From Siphonodentalium dalli (Eukaryota; Mollusca; Scaphopoda; Gadilida; Siphonodentaliidae): a stretch of DNA of 64,000 nt. The stretch is from contig CP136068.1 of the NCBI GenBank assembly GCA_032622095.1, positions 863,607-927,606 on the forward strand, read 5' to 3'. How positions within the stretch are numbered: position 1 is the stretch's first letter; each line of letters opens with the position of its first letter. Under the pieces are notes generated by a model that saw only the letters and a program-made list of their open reading frames with translations, searched no databases and had not been told where the DNA came from. This document shows, piece after piece, positions 55,246-64,000 of this stretch. Position numbers and translations under genes: made by a program.

Positions 55246-56396
55246 ATATGGAATTGAACGACAGTCAATCACTCATTGCATATAGCCCATTATCGTTAGA
55301 TCTATATGCATGTAGAACATGATATGTAAAGCTTGGAATGTCCTGCGTATTTATTTTCCTATAATATATACATGAACAAACTGTATTTGACTTATTCTAT
55401 ATACATGTAATCTATAACCCGCGACCTATAACAAGCCAACTGGAATTTTTAACAAAGTTGGGGAGACAAATCCCCATCGCCACGTCCCGCTAATGGACAC
55501 TCGGGATATTGAACCCTCGGACTGTCGCACCCCGGATTATCGTACCCTTGAACCATCGGACTATTGAGTCCTCGGACAACTGAACCATTTGACCATTGAA
55601 CTCTGGGAGTGGATCGGACTTGCGCGCTGTACGGCCTGTAATCGAACCATCTGTCCCCACCCTGGCGCTATATCGGATCTATCGAAAAGTTACTTGGTAT
55701 ATACAGTCCGACATAACAAGGTTTTAATTAACATCACACCCACCAACTAATAATGTGCTCCTTTCTGGTTGAAAGGAGTGGGACTTCAACTACAACCCTG
55801 TTTGGGGGGGGGGGACTTCATGTCCAAAAACTATGTTCGAACCATCACAATGCCAACATCGCCCTCGCTATACTACGTGACCACCATAATTATATACATG
55901 TACATGTAGTGTTGCATACACTATGTCTATTCGTTCATAATTGGTAATGATTGTGAAAACAAGTTTGACATGCACACATTCATACAGCGTCACTTTAATT
56001 GAAAGTGAACACAATGCTGTCCACTTTAGACTAGCAACGTCATATGCCGACATGCCATGGGACTATTGATTTGATTCACATTAAAATCAAAGTTTAGACC
56101 TGCGTATATATATGTGGATTTCACTGAAACAGTATACGGACCTCAATTGAATGTGAAATAATCTAGTATAGGCCGATCATGCTTTTGTTGACTGCTTTAA
56201 GTGCCCGCGTCGCCTGACTTCCAGGGTTCGACGGTTCGTTGGCTCGGGCTCGGGGGTTCATGCATTAACTTAACGAACCCCCGAAGTTGCCCGAGCGAAC
56301 GACCTGTCGAACCTGGGAAGTCAGGCAACGAGGGCACCTCTGTTTTCAAGGGCGGGTTCGTCCGAACCCATCGAACCCTGGCTGGCTACGCCCATG
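55246..56396 (+). repeat. Repeat E, copy 2
   Basis: Inverse of 40001-41170. Begins 'atatggaattgaacgacagtc' after the Helitron array and ends 'ggctacgcccatg' at the start of the LTR retrotransposon remnant. Holds the minisatellite (55490-55620), a poly-G tract (55805-55814) and the hairpin 56208-56334. Confidence 0.85.
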
Positions 56397-56446
56397 ACGA
56401 AGACGACGTGGCTGCAGAAAGACCTAAAACAATAACAACAATATCT

Positions 56447-57230
56447 ATGTCGCCTAATATAGCTCCACCCGAACCACTAAACAGTGTTACAAACTGTGCA
56501 GAAAGCTGGAAATTGTGGAAACAGATGTGGACAAACTACATTATCATCTCGGCACTGGAATCGATCGAGAGAAGCAAAATACCAGAGAGCCCTGCTCCTA
56601 CATTGCATGGGAAAGGAGGCACATCAAATTTATAATGCTATGACGTTTACAGACGAAGAGGATAAGTCGGATCCAGGTGTGATCATCGCGAAGTTTGATA
56701 CACACTTCCTCGGCGTGACGAAGGAATTTTTCGAACGATTTAAATTCAACCAAAGGAATCAAGAGAGTGAAGAAACAATCGACCAGTAGCCTATGTAGCA
56801 ACCTTGCGTAACATGTCCAAAACATGCGGGTTTTGTGAGTGCTTAAAACACGAACTGATTATGGATAGGATCATTCTTGGCGTGAGGAATGAAAAAAACG
56901 CGGGAAAAGCTGATCTCCCAGAACAAATTAACGCTCCAAAAAACAATTGACATATGTCGTGGTACCGAAGCCACAGAAGAGCAAATGCGCGTAATGAAGA
57001 TTCAGGGTAGACAACCGACTGTCGAGATAAACAAACTCGATCATGCACAAGCAGCGAAAAGCTTCATGAAACCGAAACGACAGCAAAGAATCTCCACACC
57101 GACCAGCGCTCCAAAATGTTAATTCTGCAATCAGTTCCACAAGTTCAAAAAAGAGTTATGTCCTGCGTGGGGGGAAACATGCAGCACCTGTCATAGAAAG
57201 AACCATTTCAGCGTTTCTTCAGCATGTCGC
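56447..57230 (+). pseudogene. Gypsy gag with nucleocapsid zinc knuckles
   Basis: The ATG at 56447 opens MSPNIAPPEPLNSV...ESWKLWKQMWTNY, the usual N-terminus of Gypsy gag (a proline-rich start, then W-K-W helix). The frame shifts near 56590 and again near 56790 and continues as LRNMSKTCGFCECLKHELIM, then a basic region. Two Cys/His knuckles follow (57113-57220): the first has an in-frame stop after its first Cys; the second is CSTCHRKNHFSVSSAC. Gag packages element RNA in particles. Disabled by at least two frameshifts and one stop. Confidence 0.75.
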
Positions 57231-57296
57231 GCGCAGGTACACTCGATCACCCACGAACAATCCGACTACTCATCTGAATGCGAAAGCATCAACTCC

Positions 57297-57470
57297 GTGA
57301 CAGTTGAACGCGCATATGTGAATTCGGTCAGCAACAACCAGCCCATTTACTGCGAAATCCTAATGAAAGGAAGATCCGTGAAGTTTCAAGTTGATTGTGG
57401 CGCATCCGTGAATGTGCTGCCGAAACAACACGCGATGGTGCAGAAATATCACCGGCGAACATTCAACTCA
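57297..57470 (+). pseudogene. Gypsy aspartic protease, truncated
   Basis: Reads YCEILMKGRSVKFQ then VDCGASVNVLPKQ; DCGAS is the catalytic triad of retroviral-type proteases (D-[STC]-G). After about 45 residues the frame is lost at the deletion that joins protease to late RT sequence, so the flap and second half are missing. Confidence 0.75.
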
Positions 57471-57876
57471 AGCGCTGGAGGGCCTAGATGGTGTCAATTG
57501 CAGCGCCGATGACATCATCTGTCACGGGAGAAGCGAATCGGAACACAACAAACGGCTACATGAATTACTCCGACGTGCTGAACAACATGGAATCAAATTC
57601 AACTACTCGAAATGTAAATTCGGAGTACCTGAACTAAAACTTGTTGGACACATCATAAGCGCCGACGGTCTAAAAGTTGATCCCGAAAAAGTGGAAGCCG
57701 TCACAAAATTGGATCCACCGAAAAACCAAGAAGAAGTACAAATGCTCATGGGAACAGTCAACTATTTGGCAAAATTCCTGACAAAACTAACGGAGATGAT
57801 GCTGCCAATTTCCCAGCTGGTCAGAAAAGATGTCGAATGGTCATGGGGACAATCACAAGAAAAATCGTTTCTATAA
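57471..57876 (+). pseudogene. Gypsy reverse transcriptase, C-terminal part only
   Basis: Starts at LDGVNCSADDIICHG, containing the catalytic ADD box, then HNKRLHELLRRAEQHGIKFN, KCKFGVPELKLVGHIIS and LMGTVNYLAKFLTKL (RT thumb/connection). All motifs upstream of the ADD box are deleted; the junction lies at about 57455-57475. Confidence 0.82.
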
Positions 57877-57879
57877 CCT

Positions 57880-58410
57880 CAAACATGCGCTTACCAACAC
57901 ACCGGTACTGGCGACAAGCCGGTAACTATCCAGTGTGACTATAGTCTACAAGCGATGGGTGCAACACTCATGCAAGACACTCGACCAATCGCCTATGCAA
58001 GTCGGTCAATGACAGGCGTGGAAACCCGATACTGTCCCATCGAACGAGAAATGCTAGCCGTAGTTTGGTCACTGGAGAAATGGCACCAATTTACATATGG
58101 ACGACAGGTGACCGTATTTACAGATCATCAACCACTGGAGTCAATCGTTAAAAATGACCTATAGGCAAAGCACCGAAACGATTACAAGGCATGATTCTGC
58201 GAGCCAATGCGTATGACTTTTCTATCAAATGGCTCCCGGGTAAAAAGATGCTGCTATCTGACAGTTTCAGTCGACTCCGTGTCAGCTACCCAACCGCGCC
58301 AGATAAGCTACAATAATTTGAAAGCGTTAACGTGTGCGTTGCGACGAATGAGGAAAGACTCCAGGAGCTCCGTGATGAAACGTAAAATGACAAATCACTG
58401 CAACTGCTGA
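57880..58410 (+). pseudogene. Gypsy RNase H
   Basis: After a frameshift, VTIQCDYSLQAMGATLMQD (first catalytic Asp), RPIAYASRSM, PIEREMLAVVWSLEKW (catalytic Glu) and VTVFTDHQPLES (second Asp) mark the Ty3 RNase H domain. A stop at 58162-58164 and further shifts interrupt the tether to the integrase. Confidence 0.8.
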
Positions 58411-58493
58411 CATCAATCATTCAAAATGGCTGGCCGATAACTAGATCAAGTGTCGATGATGATGTTGTCGCGTACTTCGACTACAGAGATGAT

Positions 58494-59400
58494 TTGGCCA
58501 TAACATATGGTCTCGTGTTTCGTGGAGAGCGCGTTGTAATTCCGAAATCAATGAGACAGAACTTAAAGATTGACATTCACATTGGACACACAGGTATCAG
58601 TAACTGCCTGCGTAGAGCGATTGAACTATTCTTCTGGCCAGGAATGAATGCTGAGTTAAAGCAATGGATGCAGAACTGTGACATTTGCAGTAAATACGAC
58701 AACTCTCAGCCCAAAGAACCGTTAATGCCACATGACATTCCTAACAGACCCTGGCAAAAAGTTGGGATCGACGTCATGACGTTCAGAAATAAGGACTACC
58801 TCATCACTACCGACTACCGATCAAACTTCTGGGAAATAGACTTTCTACCAAGCACCGATGCAAAAGCAATCATATACAAATTAAAGGCGCACGTCAGTCG
58901 GTATGGAATCCCAGACGTCATCGTGAGTGACAGTGCCACCCAGTTTTTTGGAAGTGACTTTCAAACATTTCGCATGAAGTGGGGGTTTGAACACACACCC
59001 TCTTCACCGCACCATCACCAATCGAATGGAAAAGTTGAGTCGTCAGTGAAAGCCGCCAAACGCATGATGAAGAAGTGTATCGACGCAGGTGAGGACCAGT
59101 ATTTGGCTCTCCTAAACATCAGAAATACACCAAGCACAGGCATAGAAACAAGCCCGGCACAGCGCAGTTTGTTTCGTCGGACAGGAACAATCATACCAAC
59201 TTGTAACTCACTGTTGGAACCGCACATCAACACGACAAACGAGACTCAACAAATGAAAGCCAATCAAAGAAAGCAACAAGAGTACTACAACCGGTCCGCC
59301 AAGCCCCTTGAACCGCTAGCAACTGGTACACAGATCCGTATGAAGCCATACAAGATGGGCGATAAAGTATGGAACGAGAGGCCGATCACGATCGGCAGAT
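58494..59400 (+). pseudogene. Gypsy integrase
   Basis: About 300 open codons. Zinc domain HIGH...CDIC (H29, H32, C62, C65 from the first Met), then the DDE core: D93 in VGIDVM, D146 in VSDSATQFFG and E182 in NGKVESSVK, a D-D35-E spacing, so the triad is intact. The sequence then continues IRNTPSTG..TSPAQ, as in Gypsy integrases, to GDKVWNE, where a foreign repeat begins near 59400. Integrase joins element cDNA to host DNA. Best preserved part of the element, but its C-terminus is displaced by 1 kb. Confidence 0.85.
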
Positions 59401-60417
59401 GTTTAACCCATCCCTTGGCGATAGTAAATTGTTATGATCAGAATCATAATCTTTTAATGTTGAATTATAGAATATACTGTTATGATCTAAAGTAGTATAT
59501 GACAAATGTACATAATAACCAGTAATAACACAAATTATTGGAATGTATGAGTCAATATAGAAGGGTTAATATAACATCTAAACTCTAGAGCCTGTCACCA
59601 CTATCATAGTGTAAGCAGTTCTATTCATGTTGTTGCAAATTGTCATGTGAGATATCAAAATAATATAATTATTTATTTAATGGAAAAGGTTAAAAGACAT
59701 GGAATGGGTAAAAGGGGTTAAATCACCTATCTCTGCCCTGTTTGATCCAATGTAGTCCCATCATCCAAGGACTTAGAGAGCTCCATTGGTCTAGTTAAAT
59801 AAATTCACATGGCTAAGTTGTGGTTAAAAAGATAGCTAAATCAATTTATCCAATAATTCACTAATCTGTGTCTCTTATACAGAGCTAACATATGAGGGCT
59901 ATAAATAACTCTCAATAAACCATATTGTCTTTTTATCTCTCTCACAGAGAGGCAGGTATTCATTAATTGTAAGTTACTTGGGTTATAATTGGATAATTCT
60001 TAGTTGAAAAAGGGCCATATCTCTGGTATAACAAATTGGATCTAACCCATATTCAAACTCGTTCTGTATTTTGAGTTGAGAAACTCACGTACCAAATTTG
60101 GTTCCTATCAGATGAAAAATGGTTGATTTATCGAAGTATGTGTGAATTATATGTCAAAGGACCATAACTCCATTAAAAAAAATGTTTGAGTTATGGCAGA
60201 ATTCATGAGTACTAAGTCGAAAAAGGGCCATAACTCTGTAAAAAAAATATTCGAACCCCATATACAAAATTTGGTTTTGATCAGGTAGAAAATGTTTGAG
60301 TTATCGCATTACACGTAAATTGTCTACGGACGGACATACGGACGGACGGAAACACACACGACGAGTGGTCAATCTGGACAACGACACTATGTTTACCATA
60401 CTATGGTATGGGTAAAC
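59401..60417 (+). mobile_element. 1-kb composite repeat inserted in integrase C-terminus
   Basis: Starts GTTTAACCCATCCC (59400-59413) and ends 'catactatggtatgggtaaac', whose inverse starts GTTTACCCATACC, so short imperfect inverted ends are present. The interior matches the composite repeat at 8.4-8.6 kb ('gggccataactctg', 'accaaatttggt..tgatcag', 'gaaaatgtttgagttat'), with GGAC units near 60325. The gag-pol frame resumes on its right. Confidence 0.7.
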
Positions 60418-60641
60418 ATAAAAAGGGAACGGTGAAGGAACGATTCGATCAGCGTTCGTACGTAATTGAAGGGGAAGATGGAAATAGACTATTCCGACGG
60501 AACCGTAACCAACTTAGAATCACCGTTCAACTTCAGATGTCACCTCCAGTAATCCCTATCGTCGACCAACCGCCGAACACACAAGTGGCAGTACGGCGCT
60601 CGGCTAGGATTCGAGGACAACCAAAGAAACTGCCAAATTGA
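60418..60641 (+). pseudogene. Gypsy pol C-terminus
   Basis: HKKGTVKERFDQRSYVIEGE, then LFRRNRNQLRI, followed by a proline-rich tail and RRSARIRGQPKKLPN, stop at 60639-60641. This 'G.V..R...RSY.V...G...RRNR..LR' block is the standard end of Gypsy integrase. The ATG at 60408 lies in the inserted repeat, so it is not the original start. Confidence 0.8.
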
Positions 60642-60769
60642 CATTTCAATGGTATATCTCATAGTTCAGTTCAAAGTTATAGCTGGGTCCCAGGTTATAG
60701 ACACTAAACACTAGACTGCTTGATTGACATTGCATATTATATTTCAGTTCAAATTTATAACCGGGAGGA

Positions 60770-60930
60770 TGTTATGTTTCGCTTCAGCTAGTGCTAATAT
60801 AATCCTAACTTTTAATTATCTTTATTTTTGTACATAGAGTTATCGATCTTATATAAAAGTATTTCTTCTAAAAACGTGCTCGTCTAATTATCATCTAAAG
60901 TCTATGTTACGAGAATCATGCATACTATTA
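60770..60930 (+). repeat. Candidate Gypsy 3' LTR (start only)
   Basis: A purine-rich 'ccgggagga' is followed by TGTTATGTTTCGCTTCAGC at 60770, the usual layout of polypurine tract and LTR start, with a TATATAAAAG box at 60849-60858. The end (…CA) could not be fixed and no 5' LTR copy is present for comparison. Confidence 0.45.
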
Positions 60931-62146
60931 CAAGTGCATACGTGTTAACAGCATGGACACCTTCCAGCTACAACAAACATTTAATTTGCTTGGCCTGATA
61001 GTTTGATCTCTTTCCATCAATGTATCTCATTATTATAATCAATAAATTTGAAAAATATTCAAGGAAATATAGGTTGATACAAAAACGTACTTGGCACTGA
61101 AAGGGTTAACACAACAATCGTTTCATCACACATGATTTCTTTATTGGATGATGAAAATAAATTATAGCTATTTTTTCACATTTGATGATTTTACAGATTG
61201 TTATGTTATTTTAATTGTGCATGTACCCACTTTGAAGGCCTTGAGTCACTTTAGTCAACCTAACCAGGGCATTCCTGACTCCAAGCATACACTTTAGGAA
61301 CAAGACGGCTGTCAATCAAGACTATAGTAAACCCTGAGATGATTTCATATCCCGAAATGTTCATCAGTGTATATTTTCATCTCCATTTTCAAGATGATTT
61401 GTTTGCTTTTGCTGTAAGTGAGTTATACTGAGAGGTCATTATTTTTGCAAATGTTGGACAATTGTAAATTACACCATATCACCATGTCATAAAGTGAAAA
61501 GGGAGAAAACACAACATAAGAAATGTATTGGTGTAATATGTGAGGTAGGAATATTGTTCCTATATCACATTGATGCTTAATCCAATCTTCTTGGCAGTCA
61601 TCTTCATGAAAACATTCAGGCTATTAAAGACATCATGTTATCTATTTATTGTATAGAGAACTAGTTGGGTCTCAGGCTTGTTCTGAAACAGTTATTGACA
61701 TTTATTTACTTGCAATTGAAAACAGCTTTCACAATTTTTAAATTTAAAAGTTAATGGCTGTTTGTGATGAATATTTCACCATACTTACCAGGAAAATGTT
61801 CTAAATTCTACTCTGGTTTGCTATTTTCGCACTTTCAATGTCAGGTCACCGTTATCCTCTTCCCAACCTTCAATCATGCTCTTAGCATATTTCCTATACT
61901 ACAGCCAGTGTCTGAGTTACTACATGTATATCTAAACTTATCAAACCAAATTCACATAACCAACTGACATTGAAGTAAGTGTATTTTGTAAGTGTATTTT
62001 GGCTACTTCAAAAGTTCTTGTGGTTAAGCCCGAATTTAGTGTGCCTGAAAATGGAAATTAAATTTGATTCTAAATTTACCTGGTGCCGGTTATATTCTAC
62101 GCTCCCACCCACAAATCAATATGAGCATGACTGTCTGGATTATGGA
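60931..62146. other. Unique sequence, no gene
   Basis: AT-rich; only short ORFs (for example 61764-61967) without domains. No repeat from elsewhere in the window noted. Confidence 0.5.
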
Positions 62147-62150
62147 TTAA

Positions 62151-62620
62151 AGGTACTCAATCCGATAAAACTCCTCTCAATTACTATTTCAATGGCTTCG
62201 GTGGGCAAAAATATTTGATTCGAGTCGAGGAAGTCACCCATCAAAGCTCAGATTTGTTAGATATCGATTTTAGAAATCTATTATTTTTCATTATCGGGAA
62301 TACTTTCTGGCCCAAATCTCAGGCAAAATTGCGTTATTATTACCAATTGATTTTAGAGTTATCCATCCTTGTCTGTTTGAATAGAGTTTTGGTGTACAAA
62401 TCTCGAGCAGGATACGAAATTGGCAGCAATTATTAGTACTCATCTCGAGAACATAACAAATTTCAAAAATCAATATCTAATAACTCTGAGCTTTGTTTGA
62501 TGGGTTCCTCGAATCAAATATTTTTTACCCCCAAAGCCAAAGAAATAGTAATATAGGACCCTCGGATTGTTGTTGTTGGACTCTGTTGAGATGGGGACCC
62601 TCTGTTCGGATTGAGTACCT
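62151..62620. mobile_element. Family-A TTAA MITE, copy 6
   Basis: A 470-bp complete copy with TTAA at 62147-62150 and 62621-62624, termini AGGTACTCAATCCG and CGGATTGAGTACCT. Same orientation as copy 2. Confidence 0.92.
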
Positions 62621-62624
62621 TTAA

Positions 62625-63290
62625 GCTTGTATATTTAATACAACGCCATTACTAGATGATCGAATTTTGTAAATGGCATGCAACTAGATAGGAAATCTTG
62701 AGTAATCTCCTGTTATCAATACTATTTATTTGAAATGTATCATTTGTATATTTATTTTCAATAAACATACATTTTAATGTATAACACTATATGTTTGTTA
62801 TCCCAAACATTTATACCTGAAAAATATTGATCCTAGCCTCAATTTCACAGAAGTCGGTGTATCCAAAACAGGGACGTGGCTACATGGTCTCCATTGGGGG
62901 TGTATACACTGTTCCAATTGCACCCCCCCCCTGAACCAGACCAATGCAATTATCCCACCTTGAGTTGGAACTTTCCAACTGATATCTCAAGTTTTCCAAC
63001 TGAACTGTTGGAAATAAATGGTGTCAGTCACACATTATGGGTATTCCCCTTTCTTCATGTAGAATTCAGACCGTTTTGTTGGGTACTTTCATTGAGTAAG
63101 CAACTCCTCCCACAATTTCGAATATAGAGAATTGAAACTTTAGAATATTGTTACCCATGTATTGTTTGTGTGCAACATGTATATGGACGACATAATTATT
63201 CTTCTTTCTTGACTCAAAAAACTTTTTGCCATTCTAATTTAAAAATTTTGAATGATTTTTACCAAAGTTTGTTTGTTTATCTGTTCCGAA
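62625..63290. other. Mostly unique; repeat X/W-like fragment at 62873
   Basis: From 62871 'cagggacgtggctacatggtctcc' with a poly-C tract and 'ctgaaccagacca' is a short relative of repeat X, running to about 62945; 'ttggaactttccaactgat' beyond it resembles repeat W. The rest shows nothing. Confidence 0.5.
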
Positions 63291-63850
63291 TTCAATCCAT
63301 TGGCACGGGCTAAATGCCATACTGTTTGTCGGATCATTATGAAATTTGTCGTGAATGTTAATATTGACATGTAGATGGGAACGAGTCATTTTGGGGTCAT
63401 TCGGCCATAAAGCATGGCCACCCAGCAGCCGTCTTGGATTTTACTCATCGCATGACTAAATCCTTTGGCACGGGCTACATACAGGTTGTAACTTTGGTCG
63501 GATCATCATGAAATTTGTCGTGGATGTTAATATTGACACTGTAGCTCAACTTGGAATCCAGATGGGAACGAGTCATTTTGTGGTCATTCGGCCATAAAAC
63601 AAGGCCGCTGGCAGCCATCTTGGATTTTACTCTTTGCATGACTAAATCCTTTGGTACAGGCTACAAGTCGTAGCTGTTGACATTGACATATAGATGGTAA
63701 CGAGTCATTTTGGTGTCATTCGGCAAAAAAACATTGCTGCAGTAGCCATCATGAAATTTGTCGTGGATGTTAATATTGACATGCAGGTGGGAACATTTCA
63801 TTATGGTGTCATAGGGCCATAAAAAGTTGCCAGCAACCATCTTGGATTTT
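63290..63850 (+). repeat. About 180-bp degenerate tandem array
   Basis: Units start 'tttggcacgggctacat' (63298, 63467, 63648) and contain 'gatcatcatgaaatttgtcgtggatgttaatattgacat', 'gatgggaacgagtcattttg.ggtcattcggccataaa' and 'cagccatcttggattttac'. Related to 31920-32580 and to the 24.5-kb element core. Non-coding. Confidence 0.85.
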
Positions 63851-64000
63851 ACTTTATATATATCTCTTCATGTTGATAATCTAGTATTACTTAGACCTTT
63901 CAACTTTCCACATTCCTAATGGCTCCATTGACTGTAACACATGAAATTATTCACTTTCCAAGTTGAGCTACAGTGTCATTGACACTTTCATTTATGAACA
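63851..64000 (+). other. Unique edge sequence
   Basis: No feature apart from 'aagttgagctacagtgtcattgaca', the inverse of a word at 63534-63558. Confidence 0.4.

Larger units (their letters stand above)
56397..60930 (+). mobile_element. Gypsy-type LTR retrotransposon remnant
   Basis: Order gag, zinc knuckles, protease, RT, RNase H, integrase is the Ty3/Gypsy (Metaviridae) arrangement. The 5' LTR and leader are missing, replaced by repeat E. Most of RT is deleted, several frameshifts and stops break gag and pol, and a 1-kb repeat interrupts the C-terminus. A purine-rich stretch and a candidate 3' LTR start follow at 60.76 kb. It cannot be active. Confidence 0.85.

Noticed and set aside
55246-56396. 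Repeat E as the 5' LTR of the Gypsy element
   Set aside because: The 3' side of the element starts a different candidate LTR (TGTTATG at 60770), and repeat E occurs alone and inverted at 40 kb without internal Gypsy sequence beside it.

Overview
The window is eukaryotic nuclear DNA, AT-rich and almost entirely repetitive, with no operons or ribosome binding sites. The repeats suggest a marine lophotrochozoan, probably a mollusc: degenerate 'gccataactctg / accaaatttggt / ggacggacgga / caggtgagctaaaa' modules (6.2-9.26, 42.04-42.44, 59.4-60.4 kb) and 'gaccttgaccttcaa...cacctgctagt' modules (55.0-55.24 kb) are of a kind I associate with bivalve and gastropod genomes. This assignment rests on recollection of such repeats, not on a search.

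Layout. 0-9.3 kb: TTAA-flanked foldback MITEs (family A, 7 copies in the window; related family B, 2 copies), a direct-repeat pair and degenerate interspersed repeats. 9.3-12.25 kb: a repeat split by a 2.3-kb element that carries further insertions. 14.2-23.8 kb: a dead non-LTR retrotransposon (minus strand) broken by a family-A MITE and by a 4.6-kb foldback element (18548-23160, 9-bp target duplication) built of 390-bp repeats in two opposed arrays around a unique loop. 23.8-29.2 kb: composite repeats with nested insertions and a fourfold palindrome whose pre-insertion sequence survives next door. 29.8-36.4 kb: a 3.15-kb element with about 305-bp inverted arms and a 7-bp target duplication, a 1.9-kb element with a 4-bp duplication, and a decayed array. 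36.6-39.4 kb: two satellites, one with an internal inversion. 40.0-41.2 and 55.2-56.4 kb: inverted copies of a 1.15-kb repeat with a strong internal hairpin.

Host coding sequence is sparse. A minus-strand exon at 42929-43235 encodes a CARD (death-fold) domain with good splice sites. A minus-strand terminal exon at 48690-49023 has a stop and an adjacent poly(A) signal, and a decayed duplicate of it lies at 46.64-46.79 kb. They may belong to one locally duplicated gene family. A retroelement ORF1/gag-like gene (43974-44906) is interrupted by another TTAA element.

49.3-60.9 kb: a 160-bp GC-rich tandem repeat beside an unidentified minus-strand ORF, four head-to-tail Helitron-like units (52510-55239), and a Gypsy-type LTR retrotransposon (56.4-60.9 kb) that lacks its 5' end and most of its reverse transcriptase and is interrupted in its C-terminus. 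The last 3 kb hold a family-A MITE and a tandem repeat array.

The main result is a readable insertion history. Several elements are dated relative to their hosts because the host reading frame, or a paralogous empty site in the window, gives the pre-insertion sequence.
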